Source of the DNA: Anaerostipes butyraticus | Lineage (GTDB): Bacteria; Bacillota; Clostridia; Lachnospirales; Lachnospiraceae | DNA: 64,000 nt | Assembly (NCBI RefSeq): GCF_016586355.1 | Contig: NZ_BLYI01000006.1 | Span: 186,001-250,000, forward strand | Reading direction: 5' to 3' | In this document: piece by piece, positions 36,215 through 45,543 of the stretch | How the letters are laid out: every line of letters starts with the position of its first letter | How positions within the stretch are numbered: the stretch's first letter is position 1 | The notes under the pieces: generated by a model | Seen by the model: only the letters and a program-made list of their open reading frames with translations | Databases searched by the model: none | Told to the model about the DNA's origin: nothing | Translations under genes and position numbers: made by a program

Positions 36215-36304
36215 ATATTATTTACAATAGATAGTACATAAGTGGAGTTTGAGTAAAGATAGTATTGAATGGGGAGGCATTATGAGAGATGAGGAAAAAC
36301 TAAT

Positions 36305-36847
36305 ATGAACAGCTATCCGAAAGCACCGTTATTATTCAGGTTTATAATGCTCAGGATGTAGTTTATGATTTGTTGGAGAATATCAGAAATCAGACATTTA
36401 CAAATATTGAAGTCATTATGGTTAATGGTGGGTCAACAGATAACAGCGGAGAAATCTGCAAAGAGTTTGCAGAAAAAGACAGTAGATTTATTTACCTGTA
36501 TCAGGAAAACAGCGGTGTTTCTGATGCAAGAAATTATGGGGGTTCTATTGTCACAGGATATTTATTATATTGCGTTTCTGGATGTGGATGACAGAATGCC
36601 GCTGAATCGTTTTGAAATCATGATAAAGATCATGGAAGATGACAAAACAATTGACCTTGTGCTCAGTTGCTATGTTGTTAAAGTGAAAAACGGAAAGTTT
36701 CTTTATTCTTTATGGCAGTCTGAAGCAAGTGGAAAACAGTCTGAAGAAAAACTGATTATGGATTTTGCCAGATCAATGATCAGTTTTTATTATGGAGGTA
36801 TCTGGAATAAGTTGACCCGTTGTATTAGTGCGATTTGTGTTGATTAA
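36305..36847 (+). pseudogene. Decayed GT2 glycosyltransferase
   Basis: A broken family 2 glycosyltransferase spread over three frames. MNSYPK at 36305 leads, after a one-base loss near 36322, into STVIIQVYNAQDVVYDLLEN and VNGGSTDNSGEICK (frame of 36322). A second lesion near 36545 moves to YIAFLDVDDRMPLNRFE, which stays open to 36847. The donor motif is also eroded: VNGGS replaces the usual VDDGS. The C-terminus is short compared with the 300-plus residues of intact members. The gene is inactive unless these are sequence errors. Confidence 0.85.
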
Positions 36848-36992
36848 AAACATATAAAGGCCCATAGTATCTCCTGAAATAAAAAATTATTACCATATAA
36901 ATACTTGAAGGATAAAGAAAAATTATTCTTTTCAATTATTAAGAATAGAATATAAATAATTTTTGAAATGTGAAAATAACATATAATGAGGG

Positions 36993-38561
36993 ATGAACGT
37001 GAGGATAATTTTTAATGATTTGTTTTTTTCGGTATATCAATATCTGGGTTTTGGAATAATATTTGCTGTTATTACAATGTTAGCTTTACCCAATCTTGAA
37101 AGAGAAGGAATTGCAATATCACTAAAAAAATTATGGAATAAATTAAAATCAGATAACAGACAAATATGGAAATTTATATTTTTTGTTTATTTTTTTATGG
37201 TTTTGTCAAGAACTTTGATTTGTAGAAATATTTGGAAGTCACCATGGGAAAATGTAATTGGGGAATGGGGATTATATACTTCGTCAGGCGAAGTTAATGC
37301 AGAAGGGATTTTAAATATTTTATTATTTTTTCCATTAACCCTTTTTTGGTGGTTGGGATTTAATTTTTTGAAGAGAAATGAAAGTGAAAACAAAGTGATA
37401 CGTATTACTTTGAAATATTCGTTTTTGTTTTCAATAATAATCGAACTTTTACAACTATTTTTACGATTAGGGACTTTTCAACTATCAGATATAGCGCAAA
37501 ATACTTTTGGCGGATTATTAGGAGCAATCTTATATATTGTTTTATGTAAATTTAAAAATATAAAAGATAACAATTATTTATTAAGGGAGAAACAAATGAA
37601 TACTACACTACTTATCATGGCTGCCGGTATCGGTTCTCGTTTCGGCGGCGGTATCAAACAATTAGAGCCGGTTGGCTTAAATGATGAAATTATCATGGAT
37701 TATTCCATTCACGATGCCATTGAGGCAGGTTTCAATAAGATTGTCTTTGTTATCCGCAGGGATATCGAAGCAGATTTCAGAGAACGGATCGGCAGTCGTG
37801 TGGAAGAACTCTGTCAGTCTTTAAATGTGGAAACAGCTTACGCTTTTCAGGATCTGACTTCCATTCCGGAAGGCTTTCAGGTTCCGGAAGGACGTACAAA
37901 ACCCTGGGGAACAGGACAGGCTGTTCTGGCGGCAAAAGATCTGATTCACGAGCCTTTTGCGGTCATCAACGCTGATGATTATTATGGGAAAGAGGCATTC
38001 CGCCAGCTGCATGACTGGCTGGTGCTGGATCATGAGGAAACAGCCCTTGCCATGGCAGGTTTCATTCTGAAGAATACACTCTCAGATAATGGCGGAGTGA
38101 CCAGAGGGGTATGCAGTGTAGAGAAAGGGCATACCCATCTCCTGGATGTGGCAGAGACCGGAAACATTGTAAAAACAGTGGATCCTGCATCAGGAGAAAC
38201 AGGAGCCGAAGCCGATGGTGTGAAACTGGATCCTGAATCTTTTGTTTCCATGAATTTCTGGGGATTCCCGGCAAAGGAAAATGAAGATCCGGCATTTTTG
38301 ACTGTGCTGGAGCAGGAATTTAAGACGTTTTTCCAGGAGGATGTTCCGGAAAATCCACTGAAAGCAGAGTATCTGCTGCCGACACTGATTGGCGGATTGT
38401 TAAGAGAACAGAAGTGTATGGTTAAAGTCTTAAAGACCAATGATACCTGGTTTGGGGTTACTTATAAAGAGGATAAAGCAGACGTGGCAGAAAGTTTTAA
38501 GAAGCTGATTGCCGACGGTGTTTATCCGAAAGATCTGTATTCAGATTTAATAAGAAGCTGA
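36993..38561 (+). CDS. VanZ-like domain read in frame into a nucleotidyltransferase
   Basis: One uninterrupted frame of 522 residues. Residues 1 to about 190 form a VanZ-like membrane domain with four to five helices (ILLFFPLTLFWWLGF, then LQLFLRLGTFQLSDIAQNT and GGLLGAILYIVL) encoded by very AT-rich DNA. From residue 202 a complete soluble nucleotidyltransferase begins, encoded by GC-richer DNA. No stop codon separates the two. A good ribosome site and ATG at 37583-37598 suggest that the second part is also, or mainly, made separately. The start could be ATG 36993 or GTG 36999. Confidence 0.75.
   Translation: MNVRIIFNDLFFSVYQYLGFGIIFAVITMLALPNLEREGIAISLKKLWNKLKSDNRQIWKFIFFVYFFMVLSRTLICRNIWKSPWENVIGEWGLYTSSGEVNAEGILNILLFFPLTLFWWLGFNFLKRNESENKVIRITLKYSFLFSIIIELLQLFLRLGTFQLSDIAQNTFGGLLGAILYIVLCKFKNIKDNNYLLREKQMNTTLLIMAAGIGSRFGGGIKQLEPVGLNDEIIMDYSIHDAIEAGFNKIVFVIRRDIEADFRERIGSRVEELCQSLNVETAYAFQDLTSIPEGFQVPEGRTKPWGTGQAVLAAKDLIHEPFAVINADDYYGKEAFRQLHDWLVLDHEETALAMAGFILKNTLSDNGGVTRGVCSVEKGHTHLLDVAETGNIVKTVDPASGETGAEADGVKLDPESFVSMNFWGFPAKENEDPAFLTVLEQEFKTFFQEDVPENPLKAEYLLPTLIGGLLREQKCMVKVLKTNDTWFGVTYKEDKADVAESFKKLIADGVYPKDLYSDLIRS
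37596..38561 (+). CDS. Sugar-phosphate nucleotidyltransferase (internal start of the fused frame)
   Basis: A 321-residue NTP-transferase fold enzyme. The N-terminal LLIMAAGIGSRFGGGIKQLE is the nucleotide-binding signature, with FVIRRDIEADF, PWGTGQAVLAA and FAVINADDYYGKEAF (catalytic Asp region) following. It resembles UTP/dTTP:sugar-1-phosphate uridylyl- or thymidylyltransferases. AAGGGAG lies six bases before the ATG. It is probably the ancestral, independently translated gene, now lacking a stop codon between it and the VanZ-like segment upstream. Confidence 0.85.
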   Translation: MNTTLLIMAAGIGSRFGGGIKQLEPVGLNDEIIMDYSIHDAIEAGFNKIVFVIRRDIEADFRERIGSRVEELCQSLNVETAYAFQDLTSIPEGFQVPEGRTKPWGTGQAVLAAKDLIHEPFAVINADDYYGKEAFRQLHDWLVLDHEETALAMAGFILKNTLSDNGGVTRGVCSVEKGHTHLLDVAETGNIVKTVDPASGETGAEADGVKLDPESFVSMNFWGFPAKENEDPAFLTVLEQEFKTFFQEDVPENPLKAEYLLPTLIGGLLREQKCMVKVLKTNDTWFGVTYKEDKADVAESFKKLIADGVYPKDLYSDLIRS

Positions 38562-38642
38562 TATCACAAGAAATATAGAAGCAGAATCAGCAGGAAGGGA
38601 GAAAAATAACAGAATAAAGGGTTAGAGAAGGAAGGGCATACT

Positions 38643-39356
38643 ATGAAACTGACAGATATACATACACATATTTTATATGGGGTGGATGATGGAGCACAGA
38701 CATTAAGCGATTCCATGGATATGATTTCAGAGGAATGGAAACAGGGAGTGCAGGATATTTTTCTGACGCCTCATTATGGTCATAAATATGGATATGTAGA
38801 TCGAAGGGTTCTGGAACAGAGATTTCAGAAGATACAGCAAGAAGCTTCAAAACATTTTCCGGAAATCAATTTGTATCTTGGAAGTGAATTATACTATCAG
38901 AGCAATACGATACAGCATTTGAGAGAAGGGAAAGCACTGACCATGGCAGGCAGTAAGTATGTGCTGGTGGAATTTGGAACCGGGGATTCCTATTTTGATA
39001 TTTTTCAGGCAGTCCACGACATGGTCTATGCCGGATACCTTCCGATTATTGCGCATATTGAGCGGTATGATTCCATTCGAAATTGTATGAAGGCGGTCAG
39101 GGAGCTGATGAAATCAGGCGCCTGTCTTCAGATTAATGCGCAGAGCATTTTGGAAAGATTTCCATATCGTAAAACATTGTTTTGCAGGAAACTGCTGAAA
39201 GAAGGTCTGGTATATTTTATCGGCAGTGACTGCCACGACATGGAGACAAGGAGTCCGAATCTGGAACGGGCATACAGAATGCTGAATAAAAAAGAGGGAC
39301 AGCAAAATAAATTTGGGTTTTACGCAAAGAAGGTTATAGAAGGAAGTTACATATAA
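38643..39356 (+). CDS. CpsB/CapC-type tyrosine phosphatase (PHP domain)
   Basis: A 237-residue manganese-dependent PHP phosphatase that dephosphorylates the BY-kinase CpsD. The N-terminal DIHTHILYGVDDGAQTL gives the H-x-H site, FLTPHYGHKYGY and PIIAHIERYDS further ligands, and GSDCHDMETRSP the C-terminal metal site. It opens the CpsB-C-D regulatory set. Confidence 0.93.
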   Translation: MKLTDIHTHILYGVDDGAQTLSDSMDMISEEWKQGVQDIFLTPHYGHKYGYVDRRVLEQRFQKIQQEASKHFPEINLYLGSELYYQSNTIQHLREGKALTMAGSKYVLVEFGTGDSYFDIFQAVHDMVYAGYLPIIAHIERYDSIRNCMKAVRELMKSGACLQINAQSILERFPYRKTLFCRKLLKEGLVYFIGSDCHDMETRSPNLERAYRMLNKKEGQQNKFGFYAKKVIEGSYI

Positions 39357-39368
39357 GGAGAAAGAGAC

Positions 39369-40094
39369 ATGTATGAATTGGAAAACGATGAGATCGAAAT
39401 TGATTTGGGAGAATTATTCAGAATTTTAAAAAGCAAGATTCTGATCATTCTGCTCACCGTGGTTATATTTGCCGGAGCAGCCGGTGTGATCACAAAATTT
39501 GCGATTACACCAGTGTATTCTTCTTCTGTGCAGCTGTATGTTGCGTCAAGTGATGGAATCTCCAGTCTGCGGGATTTGACGAAAGAAACCCAGCTGACCC
39601 AGGATTATATGGCGATTGTAAAGACAAGAACTGTTTTGGATCAGGTCATTGACAGTATGGATCTGAAAATGGATGATCAGCAGCTGAGTGGAAAGGTTGC
39701 TGTTGAGAATCCGGCAGATACCAGAATTCTGAAAATTACGGTTACAGATGAAGACCCGAAAGAAGCAAAAGAAATCGCACAGGAGATTGCGAAGATCACA
39801 GCGAGTACAGTTTCTTCCAAAATGGATACGAAAAAACCGGCGATCATAGAAAATGCTTATCTTGCAGATGCGCCGGACAGCCCTAGCCTGAAGAAAAACA
39901 CAGCTATTGGCGCTCTGATCGGGCTGGTATTATCTGGCGGGTACATAACGCTTCGTTTCATTTTTGATGATACGATTCGAAAAGAAGAGGATATTGAAAA
40001 ATATTTGAAGATTAACACCCTTGCAAAACTGCCGTTGGCCAGGGGAGATGAAAAACGCAGGAAGAAAGTCAGAAAGGTGAAAGAAGCGATATGA
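39369..40094 (+). CDS. Chain-length determinant/kinase adaptor (Wzz/CpsC type)
   Basis: A 241-residue membrane protein with two helices (ILIILLTVVIFAGAAGVI near residue 25 and TAIGALIGLVLSGGYITLRF near 185) flanking an extracytoplasmic domain, the Wzz/CpsC design. It activates the next gene's kinase and helps set EPS chain length. Its stop overlaps the kinase start by four bases. Confidence 0.93.
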   Translation: MYELENDEIEIDLGELFRILKSKILIILLTVVIFAGAAGVITKFAITPVYSSSVQLYVASSDGISSLRDLTKETQLTQDYMAIVKTRTVLDQVIDSMDLKMDDQQLSGKVAVENPADTRILKITVTDEDPKEAKEIAQEIAKITASTVSSKMDTKKPAIIENAYLADAPDSPSLKKNTAIGALIGLVLSGGYITLRFIFDDTIRKEEDIEKYLKINTLAKLPLARGDEKRRKKVRKVKEAI

Positions 40095-40795
40095 AAAAAG
40101 TAAAAATGAACATCCCGGACCAGGGAGATTATCAGTTAAAAGAAGGATTAAACCAGTTAAAAACCAATGTGGCATTTTGCGGGGAAGGAATTAAAGTCAT
40201 TTCCATAACAAGCAGTGTCATGAATGAAGGAAAAAGCTCCGTTGCTTTCAGCCTCGCAAAAACACTGGCAGCAGATGGAAAGAAAACATTACTGCTGGAT
40301 GCGGACCTGAGAAAATCGACTCTGGTTGCAAAGTATCACATAGAAGGAATCGAGAAAGGGTTTTCTCATTATCTGACCGGACAGGCCGGGAAAGAAGATA
40401 TTATTTATGCAACAGAATATGATGACTTTTATCTGACCGTTGCCGGTCCGCTTGTGCCGGATCCGATCCGGCTGTTAAACTCTGATCTGTTTGGTACATT
40501 TATGGAGCAGATAAAGGAGAAGTTTGATTATGTGATCGTCGATACCCCTCCGCTGGGGCTGGTTGTGGATGCTGTTATTATCGGACAGCACACAGATGGA
40601 ACGATCGTTGTCATTGAACAGGGAGTGATTAAGCGGAAAATCCTGCAGGATGTGGTAAAACAGTTGAGAACAGGAAATGTTCAGATTCTAGGAGCTGTTT
40701 TAAATAAGGTAGACCAGGTATCCGGCGGATATTATAAATACAGCTATTACAGTGAGGGATATTCCCATGGAAAACATAAGAAAAAACAAAAATAA
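40091..40795 (+). CDS. Bacterial tyrosine kinase (CpsD type)
   Basis: A 234-residue BY-kinase. Walker A is SSVMNEGKSSVAFSLAK, Walker A' is LLLDADLRKS and Walker B is YVIVDTPPLGLV. The C-terminal tail YYKYSYYSEGY is the tyrosine cluster that is autophosphorylated. It forms a module with CpsB and CpsC that controls EPS polymerisation. Confidence 0.95.
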   Translation: MKKVKMNIPDQGDYQLKEGLNQLKTNVAFCGEGIKVISITSSVMNEGKSSVAFSLAKTLAADGKKTLLLDADLRKSTLVAKYHIEGIEKGFSHYLTGQAGKEDIIYATEYDDFYLTVAGPLVPDPIRLLNSDLFGTFMEQIKEKFDYVIVDTPPLGLVVDAVIIGQHTDGTIVVIEQGVIKRKILQDVVKQLRTGNVQILGAVLNKVDQVSGGYYKYSYYSEGYSHGKHKKKQK

Positions 40796-41792
40796 GATTT
40801 TAATTCTTTTGATCATCCTGGCATGTGTGGTTTTTGTGAAATTGATCTTTTTTACGGAAACGAAAGAGACAGGACAAAAGGAAGGCGGACAAGAAGATGC
40901 ACCCGCTGAACAATACTCTGAAATCACGGAAGGAGCAGACACTTTCGTGATTTTTGGTGTAGATTCCCGGTCTGATGATGTCGGAAAAGGAACCCGGTCG
41001 GATTCTATTATGGTGGTAAATGTGAATCATGAGACAAAAGAGATCAAAGTAGCTTCTATATATCGTGATACATATGTGGACATTGACGGACACGGTCTGA
41101 ATAAAATAACTCATGCCCATGCCTATGGCGGACCTGTATTTGCAATGGATACCATAAACCGTAATTTTGATCTTGAGATTGGCAAATATATTACCGTAAA
41201 CTTTGGAAATGCAGCTGAAGTGATTGATGACATCGGGGGAATCGAGCTGGATATCACTTCTTCGGAGCTAAAATATATCAATGGTTATATTGATGAGATG
41301 AATCAGGATAATGGTACCAGCTCTGCACATCTGACAGCGGCAGGAACACAGAAAGTAGACGGAACGCAGGCAGTTGCCTATACACGGATCCGATATACAG
41401 CAGGCGGAGATTATAAGCGTGCCGAACGCCAGAGAACGGTTCTCTTTCAGATGTTTGAGGCCGCCAAGAAGCAGAGTACTACGAAACTGCTGCAGATTAT
41501 GGACAAGATGATGGATCAGATTGGAACCAACTATTCATCCGGGGAAGTAACTGAGATTCTGTCTTATCTTGCCAAATATAATATGGAAGAAACAAAAGGC
41601 TTTCCGAACAGGTTATGGGGCGGAACCATAGACGGTACATGGTATGCAGTGCCGGTGACGCTGGAAAGTAACGCGAAAGCACTTCATAGTTATCTATATG
41701 GAGATGAAGACTATGAACCGTCTGATAAAGTAAAAGAAATCAGCAGTGAGATTGAAAAAGTCGCCTCCACGCCAAATGAAGAATTGGAATAA
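40767..41792 (+). CDS. LytR-CpsA-Psr (LCP) family phosphotransferase
   Basis: A 341-residue membrane-anchored enzyme that ligates undecaprenyl-linked polymers to peptidoglycan. N-terminal helix ILILLIILACVVFVKLIFF; LCP motifs FVIFGVDSRSDD, RSDSIMVVNVN, KVASIYRDTYVDI, LNKITHAHAYGG and AYTRIRYTAGGDYKRAERQR (arginines contacting pyrophosphate). The ATG at 40767 lies inside the kinase gene and has a nearby AGGG. It is the last gene before a strong terminator, closing the EPS cluster and suggesting that the EPS is wall-linked. Confidence 0.92.
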   Translation: MENIRKNKNKILILLIILACVVFVKLIFFTETKETGQKEGGQEDAPAEQYSEITEGADTFVIFGVDSRSDDVGKGTRSDSIMVVNVNHETKEIKVASIYRDTYVDIDGHGLNKITHAHAYGGPVFAMDTINRNFDLEIGKYITVNFGNAAEVIDDIGGIELDITSSELKYINGYIDEMNQDNGTSSAHLTAAGTQKVDGTQAVAYTRIRYTAGGDYKRAERQRTVLFQMFEAAKKQSTTKLLQIMDKMMDQIGTNYSSGEVTEILSYLAKYNMEETKGFPNRLWGGTIDGTWYAVPVTLESNAKALHSYLYGDEDYEPSDKVKEISSEIEKVASTPNEELE

Positions 41793-41802
41793 ACAAAAAA
41801 TG

Positions 41803-41834
41803 TCGTCAGTCGATTACCGGCTGGCGATTTTTTT
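41803..41834 (+). terminator. Terminator of the EPS cluster
   Basis: TCGTCAGTCG pairs with CGGCTGGCGA (two G-T pairs) around ATTAC, followed by seven Ts. Confidence 0.9.
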
Positions 41835-41949
41835 ATAATCTGGAATTGTAAAAAACAAATTTTCCAAATCAGAAGATATGATAAAACCATCAAGAACAGC
41901 GGAACAGTAAAAGCTGAAAATAGAGGATAAGAATAAGGAGGAATTCGAT

Positions 41950-42960
41950 ATGTTAAGGAAAGACTTATTAAAAAGAGGATGGCTGTTTAGAGGAATGAGG
42001 ATTGGGATTGCAGCAGCGACGATGGTAATCAGCATGACAGCAATGCAGGGAACAGCATCGGCGGATATGAAAAATGGAAGCTTTGTTTCCATTTCAGGTG
42101 GAAAAGTTGATAGTATCACAGTGAATGGTGTAACCGTAGACGCCTTGTATGAGCCGTATGATTATGGAACCAATACGGATACAACCTATTCCTGCGCAGC
42201 GTTTGTAAAACGTTTCTATAGTCAGGTGTACGGCAGAAATGTATACAATCTCAATTCCACCACATCAGTTCCTTTGGTGGATCAGGGAAGTTTTTATGAA
42301 ACAAACAGTCCGAAAGTGGGGGATATCCTGAGGGACAATCAAAGCGTACACTGGGCAATTGTAAAAGAAGTCGATGGGAATACAGCAACGGTAATTCAGC
42401 AGAATGCATGGGATGGATCTTATACAAAAGCCTGGGTGGGAGCCAAAGTGGATTTAAATGACAGCCGTTATTCTTTCTTCCGCTGGAGCGGAAATACCGG
42501 CAGCAGTTCAGAAACAGCCAGAACCCACAACTTTTCTTTCAATTATCACAGCCTGGAGCGGTATGACACCAATGCGGTCATCCATACGAAAGTGAACAAT
42601 CCGGAGAGACTTCAGGTAAACACAGTAGGATGCTATATTTACGATGCAGATGGAAACCTGATCAAACGTCATCAGGAAAACTGTTCCAGAAATGAAAGCA
42701 GATTTAATATCTGGTATGATTTCAATGGAGAATTAGGTGTGACATTAAAACCTGGTACTGCTTACAGCTATCGGTTCTATGTGATTTATGACGGAAAAGA
42801 ATATCAGGGAGCAAAGGAAACGTTTACAACCACTGGCACAGCGCCTGCGGCAGAGACTCAGAGCACAGAAGCAGAGAAGGAAGATCAGGGAAACAGCGGC
42901 GGATTCTGGAGTAATATGTGCCGGAGAACAAAAACATGGTGGAGTGGATTGTTTCGTTAA
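41950..42960 (+). CDS. Secreted CHAP/NlpC-like cysteine peptidase or amidase
   Basis: A 336-residue exported protein. The signal peptide is basic then hydrophobic (GIAAATMVISMTAMQG, cleaved around ASA-D). The catalytic domain has Cys in YSCAAFVKRFYSQVY, His in NQSVHWAIVKEVDG and a polar third residue in VIQQNAWDGS, the C-H-N/D pattern of CHAP amidases. Residues 195-290 form a beta-rich domain, perhaps for binding. It ends in an unusual aromatic/basic tail, FWSNMCRRTKTWWSGLFR. An AGGAGGAAT ribosome site precedes the ATG. It may trim peptidoglycan at EPS export or attachment sites. Confidence 0.75.
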   Translation: MLRKDLLKRGWLFRGMRIGIAAATMVISMTAMQGTASADMKNGSFVSISGGKVDSITVNGVTVDALYEPYDYGTNTDTTYSCAAFVKRFYSQVYGRNVYNLNSTTSVPLVDQGSFYETNSPKVGDILRDNQSVHWAIVKEVDGNTATVIQQNAWDGSYTKAWVGAKVDLNDSRYSFFRWSGNTGSSSETARTHNFSFNYHSLERYDTNAVIHTKVNNPERLQVNTVGCYIYDADGNLIKRHQENCSRNESRFNIWYDFNGELGVTLKPGTAYSYRFYVIYDGKEYQGAKETFTTTGTAPAAETQSTEAEKEDQGNSGGFWSNMCRRTKTWWSGLFR

Positions 42961-43039
42961 TGACAGGGAGTTTTTTTCCTCCCTTCTATGATGTATAATA
43001 ACAGAGAAGTTATATGCGTCAAAGAAAGGAGGAGACGGA

Positions 43040-44752
43040 ATGAGTAAAAGGAAAATCCCGGTTGGAATTGAAAAATTTAAAGAAATACGGTCAGAAAATT
43101 TTTATTACGTCGATAAAACCAGTTTCATCCGGGAATTATTAAATTCCTGGGGAAAAGTAAATTTGTTTACCCGTCCCCGCCGTTTTGGAAAATCACTGAA
43201 TATGGATATGCTGTGTTCATTTTTCGAGATTGGTGCAGACCCTGCGCTGTTTGAGGGACTGCAGATTACAAAGGAGAAAGAATTATGTGACAAATATATG
43301 GGACAATATCCTGTTATTTCGATCAGCTTGAAAGACGTGGATGGAGATTCTTATCAGATGTCCTATGATCTTTTGTGCAGTGTGCTGTATAATGAGGCAA
43401 TCCGGCTGCAGTGGCTGCTGGATAGTGACAGATTGACAAAGTACGACAAAGCATCTCTCTTGAAACTTCTGAATCAGGAATTTGACCGGCCTGTGGATCT
43501 TTGCCAGAGTATTCAAGTATTGTCCAGATTACTATATAAGCATTATAACAAAAAAGTTATCATCTTGATTGATGAATATGATGTTCCATTGAACAAGGCT
43601 TACCAGGATCATTATTATGAACCGATGATTTCGCTGATCAGATCAATGTTCAGCATGGCATTAAAAACCAATGAGGCATTGTACTTTGCCGTCCTGACAG
43701 GATGTCTTCGTATATCCAAAGAAAGTATTTTTACAGGATTAAATAACTTCAAAGTACATGGAATATCAGATGTACAGTATGCGCAGTACTTTGGATTTAC
43801 AGATACTGAGGTGAGAAAATTACTGTCATACTATGGAATGTCATACTGCTTTGAAGAAGTAAAAGAATGGTATAATGGATATCATTTTGGCCGGGAAAGT
43901 ATATACTGTCCATGGGATGTTTTAAATTATATTTCAGATCATTTGACAGACTCTGAGGCAGAACCGGTTCTTTACTGGGCAAACAGCAGTGGAAATGAAA
44001 CTGTCAGAGAAATCATAGAACATTCGAATGGAACGGTAAAGGCAGAATTGGAACTGCTGGTATCAGGGGAACAGATACAAAAAGAGATCATCCCGGAAAT
44101 GACATATCAGGATTTATTGTCAGGAGACAAAGGGGAGCGGATAAAATATCTTTGGAGTCTTTTGTATAATACAGGATATCTGACAGATGGGGAAAAGCCG
44201 GCTGGCGGAAGACATACTTTAAAGATTCCAAATCGTGAGGTCAGGCTTATTTTTGAACAGCAGATTTTGACCTGGTTTTCGAAGAAAATAAAAAGTGATG
44301 CCGGAAAACTTCAATCTTTTTGCAAAGCGGCAGAGGATGGAGACGCAGAGAAAATGCAGCAGATATTCGGAGAATATTTAAGAAAATCCATTAGTGTTCG
44401 TGACAGTGCTGTAAGAAAGGGACGCAAAGAATCTTTTTATCATGGTATGCTGGTTGGAATCCTTGGAAGCGAAGATACTTGGATTGTGCTGTCCAATCCG
44501 GAATCTGGTGAAGGTTACAGCGATATACTTGTTGAAATACCGGAAAAAAGCATTGGATGTGTAATAGAAGTGAAGTATGCGGAAAATAGAAATCTTGATA
44601 AGGCATGCAGAGAAGCAATCAGACAGGTCAGGGACAAGCAATATATGACACGACTGCAGGATGATGGTATGGAAACAATTCACATATACGGAATCGCATG
44701 TTATCTCAAAAAGTGCAGAATACAGCATGAGAAATATGAAGAACAATCCTGA
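43040..44752 (+). CDS. AAA-ATPase/PD-(D/E)XK nuclease-like protein
   Basis: A 570-residue member of the widespread AAA-ATPase-like family with a C-terminal PD-(D/E)XK-type domain. The N-terminus reads IPVGIEKFKEIRSENFYYVD; the P-loop is LFTRPRRFGKSLNMDM, and Walker B is VIILIDEYDVPLNKA. The C-terminal domain has YSDILVEIPEK and CVIEVKYAE, the D...E-x-K nuclease core. Such proteins occur in many copies in gut Clostridia and Bacteroides with no settled role. A TATAAT box at 42994-42999 precedes it. Confidence 0.9.
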   Translation: MSKRKIPVGIEKFKEIRSENFYYVDKTSFIRELLNSWGKVNLFTRPRRFGKSLNMDMLCSFFEIGADPALFEGLQITKEKELCDKYMGQYPVISISLKDVDGDSYQMSYDLLCSVLYNEAIRLQWLLDSDRLTKYDKASLLKLLNQEFDRPVDLCQSIQVLSRLLYKHYNKKVIILIDEYDVPLNKAYQDHYYEPMISLIRSMFSMALKTNEALYFAVLTGCLRISKESIFTGLNNFKVHGISDVQYAQYFGFTDTEVRKLLSYYGMSYCFEEVKEWYNGYHFGRESIYCPWDVLNYISDHLTDSEAEPVLYWANSSGNETVREIIEHSNGTVKAELELLVSGEQIQKEIIPEMTYQDLLSGDKGERIKYLWSLLYNTGYLTDGEKPAGGRHTLKIPNREVRLIFEQQILTWFSKKIKSDAGKLQSFCKAAEDGDAEKMQQIFGEYLRKSISVRDSAVRKGRKESFYHGMLVGILGSEDTWIVLSNPESGEGYSDILVEIPEKSIGCVIEVKYAENRNLDKACREAIRQVRDKQYMTRLQDDGMETIHIYGIACYLKKCRIQHEKYEEQS

Positions 44753-44838
44753 AGATATCTGGAGATAGAAAGCAGTACGGTTTTGAATTCAGAAATAAAG
44801 ACAGGTCATTGAATGCCGGGAAAGGAGAGACATCAGAG

Positions 44839-45543
44839 ATGAATTCATTTACCATAGACGAGAAGAAGGTCACGATTTATCAGGCGAATACAGCGGATGT
44901 CCCTGTGATTTATCTTAATACTGTCATGGAAGAAGGAAACGATAAGATATATGAAATATTGAAGCAGCAGGAATGTCCGGAAGTTACACTGATAACAATC
45001 AGCGGTCTTGACTGGAATCATGATATGACGCCATGGGATGCGCCTCCGATTTCCAAAAACGCCGAGCCATGTACCGGCGGAGCAGATGAATATCTGAATT
45101 TCATGACAAAAACCATTGTTCCTGAAGCAGAGAGAAGAATAACAGGTAAAATTTCATGGAGGGGACTGGCGGGATACTCACTGGCAGGGCTTTTTGCCGT
45201 GTATGCGCTGTATCAGACGGATCTTTTCTCCAGGGCGGCAAGTATATCCGGATCTCTGTGGTTCCCGGGAATTATAGATTATGTATTCTCTCATGAAATG
45301 GCAAAAGAACCGGAATGTATATATTTTTCTGTGGGAAGCAAAGAAAGCAGGACACGCAATCCGTATATGAAAACGGTGCGTAAAAATACGGAACAGATAG
45401 AAAGATTTTACCGGGAGAAAGGAATTCAGACAGTATTTCAGTTAAATCCGGGAAATCATTTTCAGAATGCCGCTGAGAGAACCTCGGCGGGGATTGGGTG
45501 GCTTTTAACGCAGCAGAAACAGGAAAGCAGGCAGAAGTATTAA
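44839..45543 (+). CDS. Alpha/beta hydrolase, esterase (IroE/Fes-like)
   Basis: A 234-residue esterase-type hydrolase. The nucleophile elbow is RGLAGYSLAGLFAVYAL, and a C-terminal NPGNHFQNA supplies a candidate histidine. YFSVGSKESRTRNPYMK resembles the acid loop of enterochelin-esterase-like enzymes. The ATG at 44839 follows AAAGGAGAG. The substrate is unknown; nearby genes give no hint of siderophore metabolism. Confidence 0.8.
   Translation: MNSFTIDEKKVTIYQANTADVPVIYLNTVMEEGNDKIYEILKQQECPEVTLITISGLDWNHDMTPWDAPPISKNAEPCTGGADEYLNFMTKTIVPEAERRITGKISWRGLAGYSLAGLFAVYALYQTDLFSRAASISGSLWFPGIIDYVFSHEMAKEPECIYFSVGSKESRTRNPYMKTVRKNTEQIERFYREKGIQTVFQLNPGNHFQNAAERTSAGIGWLLTQQKQESRQKY

Noticed and set aside
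22748-42960. An integrative conjugative element or prophage carrying the EPS cluster
   Set aside because: Apart from the recombinase and the IS200 there are no conjugation, relaxase, replication or phage structural genes, and no matching direct att repeats were found around the block.
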